Shown here one piece after another: positions 44,036 through 52,915 of a stretch of 64,000 nucleotides of DNA. The notes under the pieces were generated by a model. The model did no database searches. It was not told the DNA's origin and saw only the letters and a program-made list of their open reading frames with translations. Within the stretch, counting starts at the first letter, position 1; every line of letters begins with the position of its first letter. This stretch comes from Phycisphaerae bacterium (GTDB lineage: Bacteria > Planctomycetota > Phycisphaerae > Phycisphaerales > Phycisphaeraceae), in contig JAUHZU010000013.1 in NCBI GenBank assembly GCA_030425705.1, positions 1 to 64,000 on the forward strand. The letters run 5' to 3'. The position numbers were made by a program, and so were the translations under genes.

Positions 44036-44401
44036 TTACCCGTTCCATCCGGGCCAGGCCTCGTCGTTGCGCTGGTACGTGCCGTGGTCGACGAGCTCGA
44101 AAAACACGCTCATGAGCGGGTGGTTGATGGGCTCGTCGAGCGCGTCGGGTTCGAGGTTTTCCTGCGCCGCGTAGGTGTTGCCGTTGGACCCGTGGACGAG
44201 CACGTGGTACCAGGGCTGGTCACGTTGCGGCTGGGTCTGGTTCTTCTCGTACCAGGCGGCGTCGGCCTGGCAGGCCATGTCGAAATCCACAACCACGCCA
44301 CGGTAGCCGTACCGCTTGTGCCGGACCACCTGGCCGACTCGGTACGCCGGCAGCTCGCCGGGGAAGTAGTCGGGGACGCTGATGGGTTGGTGCTGGCTCA
44401 T
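44036..44401 (-). CDS. hspQ: HspQ/YccV-like hemimethylated-DNA-binding domain protein
   Basis: 121 residues. The core YRVGQVVRHKRYGYRGVVVDFD, WYEKNQTQPQRDQPWYHVLVHG, and TYAAQENLEP match HspQ/YccV closely. In enterobacteria this protein is a small heat-shock factor that affects Lon specificity and was first seen to bind hemimethylated oriC. A role in proteolysis is the safer guess. The symbol is by similarity only. GGGAGCCGCC precedes the ATG. Confidence 0.88.
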   Translation of the reverse strand: MSQHQPISVPDYFPGELPAYRVGQVVRHKRYGYRGVVVDFDMACQADAAWYEKNQTQPQRDQPWYHVLVHGSNGNTYAAQENLEPDALDEPINHPLMSVFFELVDHGTYQRNDEAWPGWNG

Positions 44402-44605
44402 GGCGGCTCCCTTCGGTTCGGGTTTCCGATCCAGGCGATCTCAAGATCGTATGCCTGCTCATCGGTTAAGACGCGCGACGCAGCACGTTTGTTTCCGAAA
44501 TCCCACGGAGTGTGTAGGTTCTCGGCGGTGCGTGCACATCCTGCACCTTAGGTATTCGTCCAGGAGGGTCCATCGGATGCATCGCTTCCCGGTATCGAGA
44601 AAAAC

Positions 44606-44625
44606 ACCCCGGCGATTGCCGGGGT
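44606..44625 (-). terminator. Terminator of WG-repeat gene
   Basis: ACCCCGGC (44606-44613), loop GATT, GCCGGGGT (44618-44625). Read on the minus strand it is followed by GTTTTTCTC. It lies 35 bases past the stop of the gene at 44660. The same 8-bp stem recurs at 57125-57132/57139-57146. Confidence 0.85.
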
Positions 44626-44659
44626 GGGGAGATAGTCAGTATGGGTGGGTCGGTTGCGA

Positions 44660-46015
44660 TCAACCGCCGGGGCGAGGCAGCACTTCTTCATACATGTATT
44701 CGGGGTCGTAGGGGACCTCGGCCTGGGCGCGCGGCGGCGGCGGCTCTTCCCGCCCGTTCGCTCGCGGCGCGGTCTCACGATGCCGGTCCTGTCGGGCGCG
44801 GTCCTGGCCGGTGCGGTTGATGATGCCCAGTTCCATGCCGCGCGGGTCGAAGATGACCCCGCCGGTCTCGGTGATGTAGGCAAAGCTGTCGCCGCGTTGC
44901 ACCCGGGCGAGGCCGAGGTAAAACGGCTCGGCGTCTTCGAACTGCGGGACGATCCCGCCGTTCGCGGCGATATTCACATAGCCCCAGTGCCCGTCGATCT
45001 TCACCGGGGCGTAGAGCCCGGTGGTACGCAGCTCCCGGCCCGGCCGGCGGTCGCGTCCGCCCGGGCGGGCCTCCTCACGCTCGTGCCCCGAGGGGTCCTC
45101 GAAATCGTTGGACGCGACCGCGTCGTCGAAGTCGTCGACGGCCTCGAACTGCGGCTCGATCGCCCACCGGCCGTTGGGGTAGACAAACCCCCAGACGCCG
45201 TCCACACGCACCGCGGCGACTCCGTTGTGGAAGTCGCGCGCATCCTCGTACATGGGCTCAATCCGCCAGCGGTAGGCGCGCGTGATGAAGCCCCAGGCCT
45301 GCCGCTCGTTGTCCATGCGGACGCGGACCCGGGCGTACTGCTCATGGAAGTCGCCCAGCAGCGTGACCCGCCCGGTCTCGTCGAACCAGACGACCTCGCC
45401 ACGCTTATCGATATAGCCCCAGCGGTCGTCGGAGAACTGCACGGCGGCGAATCCGTTGTGGAACGAACGGACCGTTTTGAACCGCAACGGCACGACCTCC
45501 CGCCCGCGCCGATCCACAAAGCCGCACAGCCCCTCGCGTTCCACCGCCGCGTAGCCCTCCTGGAAACGCAGTGCGCCGTCGTACCGCAGCGGCACCACCG
45601 GCTCGTTCCGCCGGTCGATCACACCCCAGCGCCCCTCGATCGCGACGACCGCGAGCCCGTCGACAAACCGGTCGGCGTAGTCGTACTGCGCCTCGATGAT
45701 GACGCTGCCGTTGCCGGAGATGAACCCGGTCTTCCCGCCGCGCATGAACCGCGCGAGGCCGTCGTAGCCGTAGTCGGTCCAGTCGTACACCGGGAAGGCG
45801 ATGATGAAGCCCTCTTCGTTCATCAGGCCCCAACTGTTGTTGAGGTTGATGGGGAACAGGGCGTCGTCGAACGCGGGGTCGACATAGTCCAGCGGGCCGT
45901 ACACCCGGCCAGGGGGGAAGGTCCAGTCGGGCCCGGGCGAGGACTCGCGGCGCTGCGCGGTCGCGGGCAGGGCGGTGAGCAGCATGAGCAGGACGACGGC
46001 GGGTGTCTTAGACAT
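44660..46015 (-). CDS. Secreted WG-repeat protein
   Basis: 451 residues. Signal peptide 1-~21. About nine WG-type repeats, each around 45-60 residues with a core like GRWGVIDRRN, GLCGFVDRRG, DRWGYIDKRG, GVWGFVYPNG, GHWGYVNIAA, and the matching RFxxGLAxV segments; the last is degenerate (DSFAYITETG). A charged linker (REEARPGGRDRRPGR) splits the eighth and a Pro/Arg-rich tail follows. These repeats form beta-rich binding surfaces of unknown ligand. AAAGG precedes ATG 46015. Confidence 0.88.
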   Translation of the reverse strand: MSKTPAVVLLMLLTALPATAQRRESSPGPDWTFPPGRVYGPLDYVDPAFDDALFPINLNNSWGLMNEEGFIIAFPVYDWTDYGYDGLARFMRGGKTGFISGNGSVIIEAQYDYADRFVDGLAVVAIEGRWGVIDRRNEPVVPLRYDGALRFQEGYAAVEREGLCGFVDRRGREVVPLRFKTVRSFHNGFAAVQFSDDRWGYIDKRGEVVWFDETGRVTLLGDFHEQYARVRVRMDNERQAWGFITRAYRWRIEPMYEDARDFHNGVAAVRVDGVWGFVYPNGRWAIEPQFEAVDDFDDAVASNDFEDPSGHEREEARPGGRDRRPGRELRTTGLYAPVKIDGHWGYVNIAANGGIVPQFEDAEPFYLGLARVQRGDSFAYITETGGVIFDPRGMELGIINRTGQDRARQDRHRETAPRANGREEPPPPRAQAEVPYDPEYMYEEVLPRPGG

Positions 46016-46145
46016 CGGGGCCTTTCGTATCACAGACCGGGCCGGTAGATGATTCTAGGTCGGCGGCGCGTCGAACCGAAGGGGAATCTCCAGCATTAGG
46101 GAATCTGCGTATTCGGTGGTCGACCGAGGTGATACAGTGACGGCG

Positions 46146-46592
46146 ATGGAGCCGGATGAGCACAACCTGGTCCAGCTAGCGCCGGGCGTCGCGCTGCCGG
46201 GGTCGGCGCTGCGGTTCACGTTCGCGCGGTCCGGCGGGCCGGGCGGGCAGAACGTCAACAAGGTCAACACCAAGGCGACGCTGTCGATCGCGCTGGCGGA
46301 CCTCGACGCGGTGCTGCCCGCGCACGCGTCGGCACGGTTGCGGGAGGTCGCGGCGCGGATGCTCACGGACGACGCCATCCAGGTCTCCGACGGGTCCAGC
46401 CGGAGCCAGTTGAGCAACCGGCGGGCCTGCCTGGACAAGCTGCGCGGGGTGCTTTTGGAGGCGATGCACCGGCCGCGGGTCCGTCGGAAGACCCGGCCGT
46501 CGGCGCGGGCCCGGCAGCGGCGGCTGGACAACAAAAAACGCCGGGGCATGCTCAAGAAAGACCGCAGACCGCCTACGGGGGGGCAGCCGTAG
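46146..46592 (+). CDS. arfB: Ribosome rescue factor ArfB-like (GGQ) protein
   Basis: Releases stalled peptides from ribosomes. 148 residues: a release-factor-like domain with SGGPGGQNVNKVNTKATL (GGQ at 33-35) and a strongly basic tail (RVRRKTRPSARARQRRLDNKK) that in ArfB enters the empty mRNA channel. There is no codon-recognition domain. ATG 46146 is used; GTG 46116 is also in frame. The symbol is by family. Confidence 0.92.
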   Translation: MEPDEHNLVQLAPGVALPGSALRFTFARSGGPGGQNVNKVNTKATLSIALADLDAVLPAHASARLREVAARMLTDDAIQVSDGSSRSQLSNRRACLDKLRGVLLEAMHRPRVRRKTRPSARARQRRLDNKKRRGMLKKDRRPPTGGQP

Positions 46593-46667
46593 CCGCCTTT
46601 TCATGCCGGCCTGTAACGATCGGCGTGCCGGTGTATCCTCTTAGCGGGTGGTTCCTGCAACCTCTTG

Positions 46668-46684
46668 TTCCAAGACGCTTGGAA
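46668..46684. promoter_or_regulatory. Perfect 7-bp inverted repeat just before ribosome site
   Basis: TTCCAAG-acg-CTTGGAA directly abuts AAAAGGAAA, the ribosome site of the next gene (ATG 46696). It could be an operator or an RNA hairpin that touches the Shine-Dalgarno region. No regulator is implied. Confidence 0.4.
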
Positions 46685-46695
46685 AAGGAAACACG

Positions 46696-47988
46696 ATGTC
46701 CCATCCCCACGACCTGACGCGTCGGCGCTTTGTCGCCGGCAGCGCGGCCGCCGTCGCTGCGCCCATGATGCTCACCGGCAAGCCCTGGGCCTACGCCCAG
46801 ACCGGCAAGACCGCGGTGAACGAGAAGATCCGCATCGGCGTGATCGGCACGGGCATCCGCGGGCGGAACATGCTCCGGGGTTACTTCCTCCGCAACGAAC
46901 GGTTCCACGTCGGAGCGATCTGCGAGGTCGATACGACCCGCCGGGAACACTACCAGCAGTTCATCAACGAGCACTACGGCAGCACGGACTGCGCCGCGTA
47001 TGTCGACTTCCACGACCTGCTCGGCAGGGACGACCTGGACGCGGTCGTGATCGCGACGCCCGACCACTGGCACGCGAACATGATCATCCACGCCTGCAAC
47101 GCCGGCAAAGACATCTACTGCGAGAAGCCGCTGACCCTGACGCTGCATGAAGGTAAGCAGGTCATCGCCGCGGTCCGCAAGCACAACATCGTGTTCCAGA
47201 CCGGCAGCCAGCAGCGCACAGAGTTTGGTCACAACTTCGTGCGTGCCTGCGAGGTCGTGCGCAGCGGGAAGCTGGGGCGGGTGGTGAGTGTCAACGTCGG
47301 TGTACGCGAAGCGCCGGTCTGGTGCGAGCTGCCCGGGGAGGACATGGAGCCGGGCCTGGACTGGGACCGCTGGCAGGGTCCGGTCGCGGCACGGGCGTAC
47401 CACAGCGACCTGTCGCCGCGCGGCGTGCACAACCACTACCCGACCTGGCGGGCGTACCGCGACTACTGCGGCGGCTACCTGGCGGACATGGGGGCGCACC
47501 ACTTCGACATCGCGCAGTGGGGCCTGGGCAAGGACGGCACGGGGCCGGTCCGCATCATCCCCCCCCGCGACGCCGGCGCGAAGTACGGGGCGGAGCTGGT
47601 GTACGAGGACGGCGTCCGCCTGATCCACGGCGGGCCCAGCGGCACGACGTTTACCGGCGACCGCGGCCTGCTCGCGGTCGACCGGGGCCGGATCAACAGC
47701 GTGCCCGAGGACATCCTCAACCAGCCGCTGGGCGAGGGGGATGTTACGCTGCCGCGCCACGCGGGCCACGCCGACAACTGGGCCGACTGCATCCTCTCGC
47801 GTGGGAAGCCGGTCTGCGATGTCGAGGTCGGGGCCGGCAGCGCGGCGATCTGCCAGCTCATGAACATCGCGTACTGGGTCGGCAAGGAGGTCGGCTGGGA
47901 CCCCGAAAACTGGCGTTTCGATGACGACGACGCCAACCAACTGCTGGACTACGAACGCCGGGAGGGCTACGAGCTGCCCGCGTTCTGA
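46696..47988 (+). CDS. Tat-exported Gfo/Idh/MocA oxidoreductase
   Basis: 430 residues. Twin-arginine signal LTRRRFVAGSAAAVAAPMML. Rossmann start IRIGVIGTGIRGRNML, then IATPDHWHANMIIHA and the EKP motif YCEKPLTLT. Typical of the many exported planctomycete members, with GYLADMGAHHFDIAQWGLG in place of the substrate His motif. Probably oxidises a sugar derivative in the periplasm with tightly bound NAD(P). It is followed by a CpeT-like lipoprotein and a DUF1080 protein. Confidence 0.92.
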   Translation: MSHPHDLTRRRFVAGSAAAVAAPMMLTGKPWAYAQTGKTAVNEKIRIGVIGTGIRGRNMLRGYFLRNERFHVGAICEVDTTRREHYQQFINEHYGSTDCAAYVDFHDLLGRDDLDAVVIATPDHWHANMIIHACNAGKDIYCEKPLTLTLHEGKQVIAAVRKHNIVFQTGSQQRTEFGHNFVRACEVVRSGKLGRVVSVNVGVREAPVWCELPGEDMEPGLDWDRWQGPVAARAYHSDLSPRGVHNHYPTWRAYRDYCGGYLADMGAHHFDIAQWGLGKDGTGPVRIIPPRDAGAKYGAELVYEDGVRLIHGGPSGTTFTGDRGLLAVDRGRINSVPEDILNQPLGEGDVTLPRHAGHADNWADCILSRGKPVCDVEVGAGSAAICQLMNIAYWVGKEVGWDPENWRFDDDDANQLLDYERREGYELPAF

Positions 47989-48050
47989 GGCGGGTGCCGC
48001 GACGGCTCAGCCGGCTCACGTGTGTGTATCGCAATGAAGGAAACCACAGC

Positions 48051-48734
48051 ATGATTTTGCGGTTTACTCCGTTCGCGTCCTTGTGTCTGATAGCGGCTGT
48101 TTTGTTCGCGGCCGGGTGCCAGAGCGCACCGGACCGGACGGCCGATCACCAGGCGGACCTGGAGGCGCTCTACCCGATGATGCTGGGGACCTTCAGCAGC
48201 GCGGAGCAGGCCCGCCTCGACCCGGACAACTTCTTCAACATCCGCCTGGTGATGGTGCCGATCTGGACCGAGCGGGGTGACGGCTACTGGTTGTACGTCG
48301 AGCAAGCCGCGGCCGGAGCGCTGGATCGGCCGTACCGCCAGCGGGTGTACCACCTGTCGGTGCAGGACGACGCGGACGCTCCGCTGCGCAGCGAGGTCTA
48401 CACCCTGCCCGGTGACCCGCTGGCATTTGCAGGGGCGTGGGCACGGCCCGATGTGTTTGAAGCGATCGGCCCCGGGGACCTGGAACTGCGGGAGGGGTGC
48501 GCGATCCATCTTTCGCGTCAGCCCGACGGCACGTTTGTCGGCGCGACGCGCGGGACCGGGTGCGCCAGCACCCTGGGCGACGCGGCCTACGCCACCAGCG
48601 AGGTCGTGATCCGCCGGGGCCTGCTGTCGAGCTGGGACCGCGGGTACACCGCGTCGGGCGAGCAGGCGTGGGGTGCCGAGGTGGGCCCGTACCTGTTCCG
48701 CCTGGAATCGGCGGACCCACCCGAAGCGCCCTGA
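48051..48734 (+). CDS. CpeT/CpcT-like lipoprotein
   Basis: 227 residues. Lipobox FAAGC (Cys near 22). Body matches the CpeT/CpcT family: LYPMMLGTFSSAEQARLDPDNF, IWTERGDGYWLYVEQA, DRPYRQRVYHLS, and CASTLGDAAYATSEVVI. In cyanobacteria these attach bilins to phycobiliproteins, but no such system is expected here. The fold is a calycin barrel, so another small ligand is likely. AAGGAAA precedes ATG 48051. Confidence 0.85.
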   Translation: MILRFTPFASLCLIAAVLFAAGCQSAPDRTADHQADLEALYPMMLGTFSSAEQARLDPDNFFNIRLVMVPIWTERGDGYWLYVEQAAAGALDRPYRQRVYHLSVQDDADAPLRSEVYTLPGDPLAFAGAWARPDVFEAIGPGDLELREGCAIHLSRQPDGTFVGATRGTGCASTLGDAAYATSEVVIRRGLLSSWDRGYTASGEQAWGAEVGPYLFRLESADPPEAP

Positions 48735-48824
48735 CTGGTTCTATTCCCATGGCCTGCCGCGGCCGCGTAACATAGCTCGGGCCCAGCCGTCACAACAGTA
48801 CCTTTCATTCACGAGGAGCGCTCC

Positions 48825-49616
48825 ATGTTCAAGCGATGGTCGATAGCCGTGGTCCCTGTGGTCGTGCTGGTGGTCGCCGCGGCGGTCTGGGCCGACGCGC
48901 GCGAGCGCTACATGCAGTGGGACGTGCACGACCCGGACCGGCCCAAGCCCGTGGTCGTGGTGCCCGGCACCGCGTCGACCCAGGACCAGGTCGGCACCGC
49001 GCCCTCGGACGCGGTCGTCATCTTCGACGGCACGAGCACCGATGCGCTGCGGCATGCCGACGGCAGCGACTGCCAGTGGAAGATCCTCGAGGACGGCACG
49101 CTCGAAGTCACCCCGGGGCAGGGCGGGGACGTCTTCACCCGGCAGGGGTTCGGCGATATCCAGCTCCACCTGGAGTGGATGGTGTCCGAAGAGATGCCCG
49201 ACCGTGAGGGTCAGGCCCGCGGCAACTCCGGCGTGTTCCTCATGAACCGCTACGAGGTGCAGATCCTCGACGTCTACGAGAACGAGTCGTATGCCGACGG
49301 CATGGCCGGGGCGGTCTACGGCCAGACGCCGGCCCTCGCCAACGCCTGCCGGCCGCGCGGGCAGTGGCAGGTCTACGACATCGTCTTCCGCCGGCCGCAC
49401 TTCGACGACGCCGGCAACTGCGTCAAGCCCGCGACCGTGACCGTGTTCCACAACGGCGTGCTGCTTCAGGACCACACCGAGATCCTCGGCCCGACGCGCC
49501 ACCGCGCCCGGACGGCCTACGAGCAGCACGGCGACGCCGAGCCGTTCCGGCTGCAGGACCACGGCGACAAGATGCGGTTCCGCAACATCTGGGTCCGCGA
49601 GCTGGCCCCGCTTTAG
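48825..49616 (+). CDS. Secreted DUF1080 protein
   Basis: 263 residues. Signal peptide 1-~24. A ~40-residue polar linker leads to the DUF1080 (3-keto-disaccharide hydrolase) domain: VIFDGTSTDALRHADGS, GFGDIQLHLEWMV, RGNSGVFLMNRYEVQILDVYEN, QWQVYDIVFRRPHFD, and RNIWVREL. The concanavalin-like fold suggests glycan binding or hydrolysis. GGAGCGC precedes the ATG. It is part of a + strand run of exported proteins. Confidence 0.92.
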   Translation: MFKRWSIAVVPVVVLVVAAAVWADARERYMQWDVHDPDRPKPVVVVPGTASTQDQVGTAPSDAVVIFDGTSTDALRHADGSDCQWKILEDGTLEVTPGQGGDVFTRQGFGDIQLHLEWMVSEEMPDREGQARGNSGVFLMNRYEVQILDVYENESYADGMAGAVYGQTPALANACRPRGQWQVYDIVFRRPHFDDAGNCVKPATVTVFHNGVLLQDHTEILGPTRHRARTAYEQHGDAEPFRLQDHGDKMRFRNIWVRELAPL

Positions 49617-49642
49617 GATTAATCCTGAGCAAACGTAACGGG

Positions 49643-49662
49643 CAGGATCAGGGGGTATCCTG
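49643..49662 (+). promoter_or_regulatory. Hairpin immediately before the phosphatase start
   Basis: CAGGAT (49643-49648) pairs with ATCCTG (49657-49662) around an 8-base loop CAGGGGGT. TTTGTT and ATG 49669 follow. It may be a weak terminator of the DUF1080 gene, or may hold the only G-rich ribosome-site candidate in its loop. A 12-bp palindrome AGGATTAATCCT overlaps the previous stop at 49615-49626. Confidence 0.4.
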
Positions 49663-49668
49663 TTTGTT

Positions 49669-51534
49669 ATGAATGTGAATCTGCTTGCTTGTGTCTCCCG
49701 GGGCCGCCCGCGCGGTGTGTCCGTACTGGCCGGCCTCCTGGTGCTGCTCACGCTGGCGACGCCGGCGTTCGCGACGTCTGCGCGGTACCGGCTGTCCTGG
49801 CGCGACGACCCGGCCACGACCGTCGTCATCGGCTGGGACCAGGTGGACGGCACGGACCCGGCCGTGTGCTGGGGGCCGCTGGACAACGGGCCCGACCCCG
49901 ACGCCTACCCCAACACCGCCACGCCCGACACCATCCAGCACTACCGCGGGATGAACAACCACTTCGTCCGCCTCTCGGGGCTCCGGCCGGACACGGCGTA
50001 CTACTTCGTCATCCGCGACAGCAACTCGAACAGCCGGCGGTTCTGGTTCCGCACCGCGCCGGACCGGCCCCAGCCGTTCGCGTTCATCGCCGGCGGCGAC
50101 AGCCGCAGCAACGGCGACCCCCGCCGCGAGGGCAACCGCCTGGTCGCCAAGCTCCGCCCGCTGTTCGTGTGCCACGGCGGGGACTACATGGGCGTGGGCT
50201 CGGCCGAGGAGTGGGTCCAGTGGTTCGACGACTGGCAGCTCACCATCTCCGAGGACGGGCGGATCTACCCGATCGTCCCGGCGCACGGCAACCACGAGAA
50301 CGCCGACATGGAGATGGTCTACCGCCTGTTCGACATGCGTCGGCCGGAGATGTACCACGCGTTGAGCGTCGGCGGCTCGATGATGCGGCTTTACACCCTG
50401 AACACCGAGATCGCCAACGACCGCACGGCGTGGGCGGCGCAGCGTGCCTGGCTGGAGCAGGACCTGGCGCTGCACCGCGACAGCACCTGGAAGTTTGTCC
50501 AACACCACCGCCCGATGCGTCCGCACACCTCCGCCAAGGCGGAAGGGCTCGCGCAGATCGCCGCGTGGGCACAGCTCCTCTACGACGAGGGCGTCGATGT
50601 CGTGATCGAGTGCGACACACACATGGTCAAGCGGACCTACCCGCTGCGCCCCAGCGAAGAGGCGGGCAGCTACGAGAGCTTCATACGCGACGACGCCCGC
50701 GGCATCGTCTTCATCGGCGAGGGCTCGTGGGGGGCACCGATCCGCCCGGCCGACGACGACAAGCCGTGGACGATGGCCAGCGACTCGTTCTACCAGTTCA
50801 AGTGGGTGCAGGTCTCGCCAGAGCACATCGATATCCGCTCGGTGCGGTTCGTTAACGCCGCGGAGGTCGCCTCGGTGCGGGACGACGACCCCTTCGCCGT
50901 GCCCGACGGGCTGGTGCTCTGGGAACCGCCGACGGGCACGGTGCTCCGCCTGCCCTTCAGCGTGGATGACGAGACCTACACCGATGGCGGGCACTGGTCG
51001 GAGGTACTCAGTCCGCGCTCGACGTGGAGCTACCTGGACCAGCGCGGAGCGCCGGCGGCGGGCTGGTACGACGCCGGCTTCGACGACACCGGCTGGAAGA
51101 CCGGCCCGGCCCGGCTGGGGTACGGCGGCGACGGCGAGACCACCACGCTGTCCTTCGGCGACAACCCCGACGACAAGCACCCCGCCGCGTACTTCCGCAC
51201 GACGTTCACGGCTGAGGATCTGGATTCGATCCAGCGCGTCATCGTCGGCGTGCTCGCGGACGACGGGTTTGTGGCCTACCTCAACGGCCGGGAGATCGGC
51301 CGGCGGCGCATGGCCGAGGGCGACCTGACCGAGGAGCCCTACGCGACCGCGGTGGTCGGCAACCAGGAATCCTACGACGCGCTGGACATCGACCTGTCGC
51401 TGCTGATCGAAGGCGAGAACACCCTGGCCGTCGAGGTCCACCAGGCGAACGCCCGCAGCAGCGACCTCGCGCTGGACGCGCGGGTCCGCGTCCTGCGTCA
51501 GCCCGGAAGTGACGACGCGGCCGAGTCCGAATAG
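49669..51534 (+). CDS. Purple-acid-phosphatase-like protein with altered metal motif
   Basis: 621 residues. Signal peptide 1-~35. A fibronectin-III-like domain (~38-128: YRLSWRDDPATTVVIGWDQ, HFVRLSGLRPDTAYYFVIRD) precedes a metallophosphatase domain (~135-345: AGGDSRSNGDP, HGGDYMG, PAHGNHE, VQHHRP). The last metal motif, usually GHxHxYER, reads CDTHMVKR: first His replaced by Asp. A galactose-binding-like domain (~435-600) ends it. Probably an extracellular phosphatase or phosphodiesterase; the metal site change leaves activity uncertain. Confidence 0.87.
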   Translation: MNVNLLACVSRGRPRGVSVLAGLLVLLTLATPAFATSARYRLSWRDDPATTVVIGWDQVDGTDPAVCWGPLDNGPDPDAYPNTATPDTIQHYRGMNNHFVRLSGLRPDTAYYFVIRDSNSNSRRFWFRTAPDRPQPFAFIAGGDSRSNGDPRREGNRLVAKLRPLFVCHGGDYMGVGSAEEWVQWFDDWQLTISEDGRIYPIVPAHGNHENADMEMVYRLFDMRRPEMYHALSVGGSMMRLYTLNTEIANDRTAWAAQRAWLEQDLALHRDSTWKFVQHHRPMRPHTSAKAEGLAQIAAWAQLLYDEGVDVVIECDTHMVKRTYPLRPSEEAGSYESFIRDDARGIVFIGEGSWGAPIRPADDDKPWTMASDSFYQFKWVQVSPEHIDIRSVRFVNAAEVASVRDDDPFAVPDGLVLWEPPTGTVLRLPFSVDDETYTDGGHWSEVLSPRSTWSYLDQRGAPAAGWYDAGFDDTGWKTGPARLGYGGDGETTTLSFGDNPDDKHPAAYFRTTFTAEDLDSIQRVIVGVLADDGFVAYLNGREIGRRRMAEGDLTEEPYATAVVGNQESYDALDIDLSLLIEGENTLAVEVHQANARSSDLALDARVRVLRQPGSDDAAESE

Positions 51535-51601
51535 AAAGCCGCACAAGCCCGCGTCGCGGCACGGCCACAACCCGACCCGAAGAATAGATCGCGGCGGAGC
51601 A

Positions 51602-52888
51602 CTAGATCCCAAAGAAGAGCATCTGCATGATGCCGCCGCCCGCGTTGGGCAGGGTCATCGTGCCCGTGGCCTCGGTGCCCTCGACGTTCAGCTCGATGCT
51701 CTGCAGCATCTCGACGATCGGCCCGAACACCTCGGCCATCGCCGGGTCGTACTCCATCTCTTCGCCCAGCTCCTCGATGCCTTCGTTGATGTAGCCGCGG
51801 ATCACGTCCACGGTCTGCGCGACGGCCCCGGCGTTGCTCCCCCGCGCCGCGGCGTCGACGACCAGCCCGCCTTCGGCGTTGCGGTGGCCGACCATACGCA
51901 CCGCGTCGAACGCGCCCAGGACCTCCGCCGCCTCGCCCTGCTTGAAGCCGGGGGGCACCTCCATCGCCATCCAGATCGGCGTGTTGACCCGGTCGATCTG
52001 CTCCAGCTCGTCCAGCAGCACGCCGCCCAGCGCGGGGGCGGTCTCGCCGTCCTGGATCAGCATCGACGTCTCGTCGATCGGCATCTGCATACCCTCGCGC
52101 TCGGAGAACATGAAGACCATCCGCTCATCGCTGGGCATCATGAACACGAACTGCTCGCCCCATTCCTCCTGGGCGGAGGCGACCTCGATGTCGTCGATCG
52201 AGAAGAAGGTCATGCCGCTCTCTTCCTCCTCGAACATCTGGAGCAGCCGCGAGCGGTCGTATTGTCCGCGGGCGACCAGCATGACGATGCCCGGCCCGTT
52301 GCCGTCGTCACGGACACTCATCCCGAAGGTCAGCGTATCCAGCCGGATGTTGCCCAGGACCTCGACCAGTTCGAGCACCTGGTAGGCGATCTCGTTGACC
52401 ATGTCGTCGACCGATTCGCCGCTCGCGGCAGCGAGGTTGCCGAAGACCGCCTTCAGGTCGACCGGGTCGGGGCCGAGGGTGAGCCCGCGGGACTGGCCGA
52501 TGACGTGGCACTCGGAGGGGAGCAGCGCGAGGTCGGCGTCGAGTAACTCGGAATCAATAGGTGTGATCGGCCCGGCGTCTTCGCCCCGGATCCAACGGAT
52601 CGAGCGGCGCGCGTATCGGCCGACGAACGGCTCGTTGGAGTCGGTCAGCGGCTCAAGCACCTCCAGCGACGCCTCGTCGCCGAGTTCGCCCAGCGCGCGG
52701 ATCGCCATCAGACGGTCGGTCGGCTTGGCGTCCTCGTTCTGCGCGATGCGTGTCATCGCCTCTGCCGTCACCGCCAGCACGCTGTTCTGCTGGAAGTACG
52801 TGTCGGTCGGGACGTAGTCGAGCAGGTCGGTCCCGCCTCCGCCGTTCATGACGATCAGCAGGAGGATCTCGATAAAGCCCATGCCCAT
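51602..52888 (-). CDS. Hypothetical protein with N-terminal HEAT-like segment
   Basis: 428 residues. The first hydrophobic stretch (MGMGFIEILLLIVMNG) may be a weak signal anchor. Residues ~30-110 are helical and HEAT-like (DRLMAIRALGELGDEASLEV, NEPFVGRYARRSIRWIRG). The rest is alpha/beta with acidic clusters (FEEEESGMTFFSIDD). It ends FFGI with no anchor. No motif recognised. It may share a transcript with the YqeY gene 28 bases upstream. Confidence 0.65.
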   Translation of the reverse strand: MGMGFIEILLLIVMNGGGGTDLLDYVPTDTYFQQNSVLAVTAEAMTRIAQNEDAKPTDRLMAIRALGELGDEASLEVLEPLTDSNEPFVGRYARRSIRWIRGEDAGPITPIDSELLDADLALLPSECHVIGQSRGLTLGPDPVDLKAVFGNLAAASGESVDDMVNEIAYQVLELVEVLGNIRLDTLTFGMSVRDDGNGPGIVMLVARGQYDRSRLLQMFEEEESGMTFFSIDDIEVASAQEEWGEQFVFMMPSDERMVFMFSEREGMQMPIDETSMLIQDGETAPALGGVLLDELEQIDRVNTPIWMAMEVPPGFKQGEAAEVLGAFDAVRMVGHRNAEGGLVVDAAARGSNAGAVAQTVDVIRGYINEGIEELGEEMEYDPAMAEVFGPIVEMLQSIELNVEGTEATGTMTLPNAGGGIMQMLFFGI

Positions 52889-52915
52889 GGTGGTTCTCCC
52901 GGGGGTGGTGTCGGT

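Noticed and set aside
44402-44659. A 65-codon minus-strand frame between the WG-repeat and hspQ-like genes
   Set aside because: It overlaps the WG-repeat terminator, has no ribosome site, and gives a Pro/Arg/Thr-rich peptide with no pattern.
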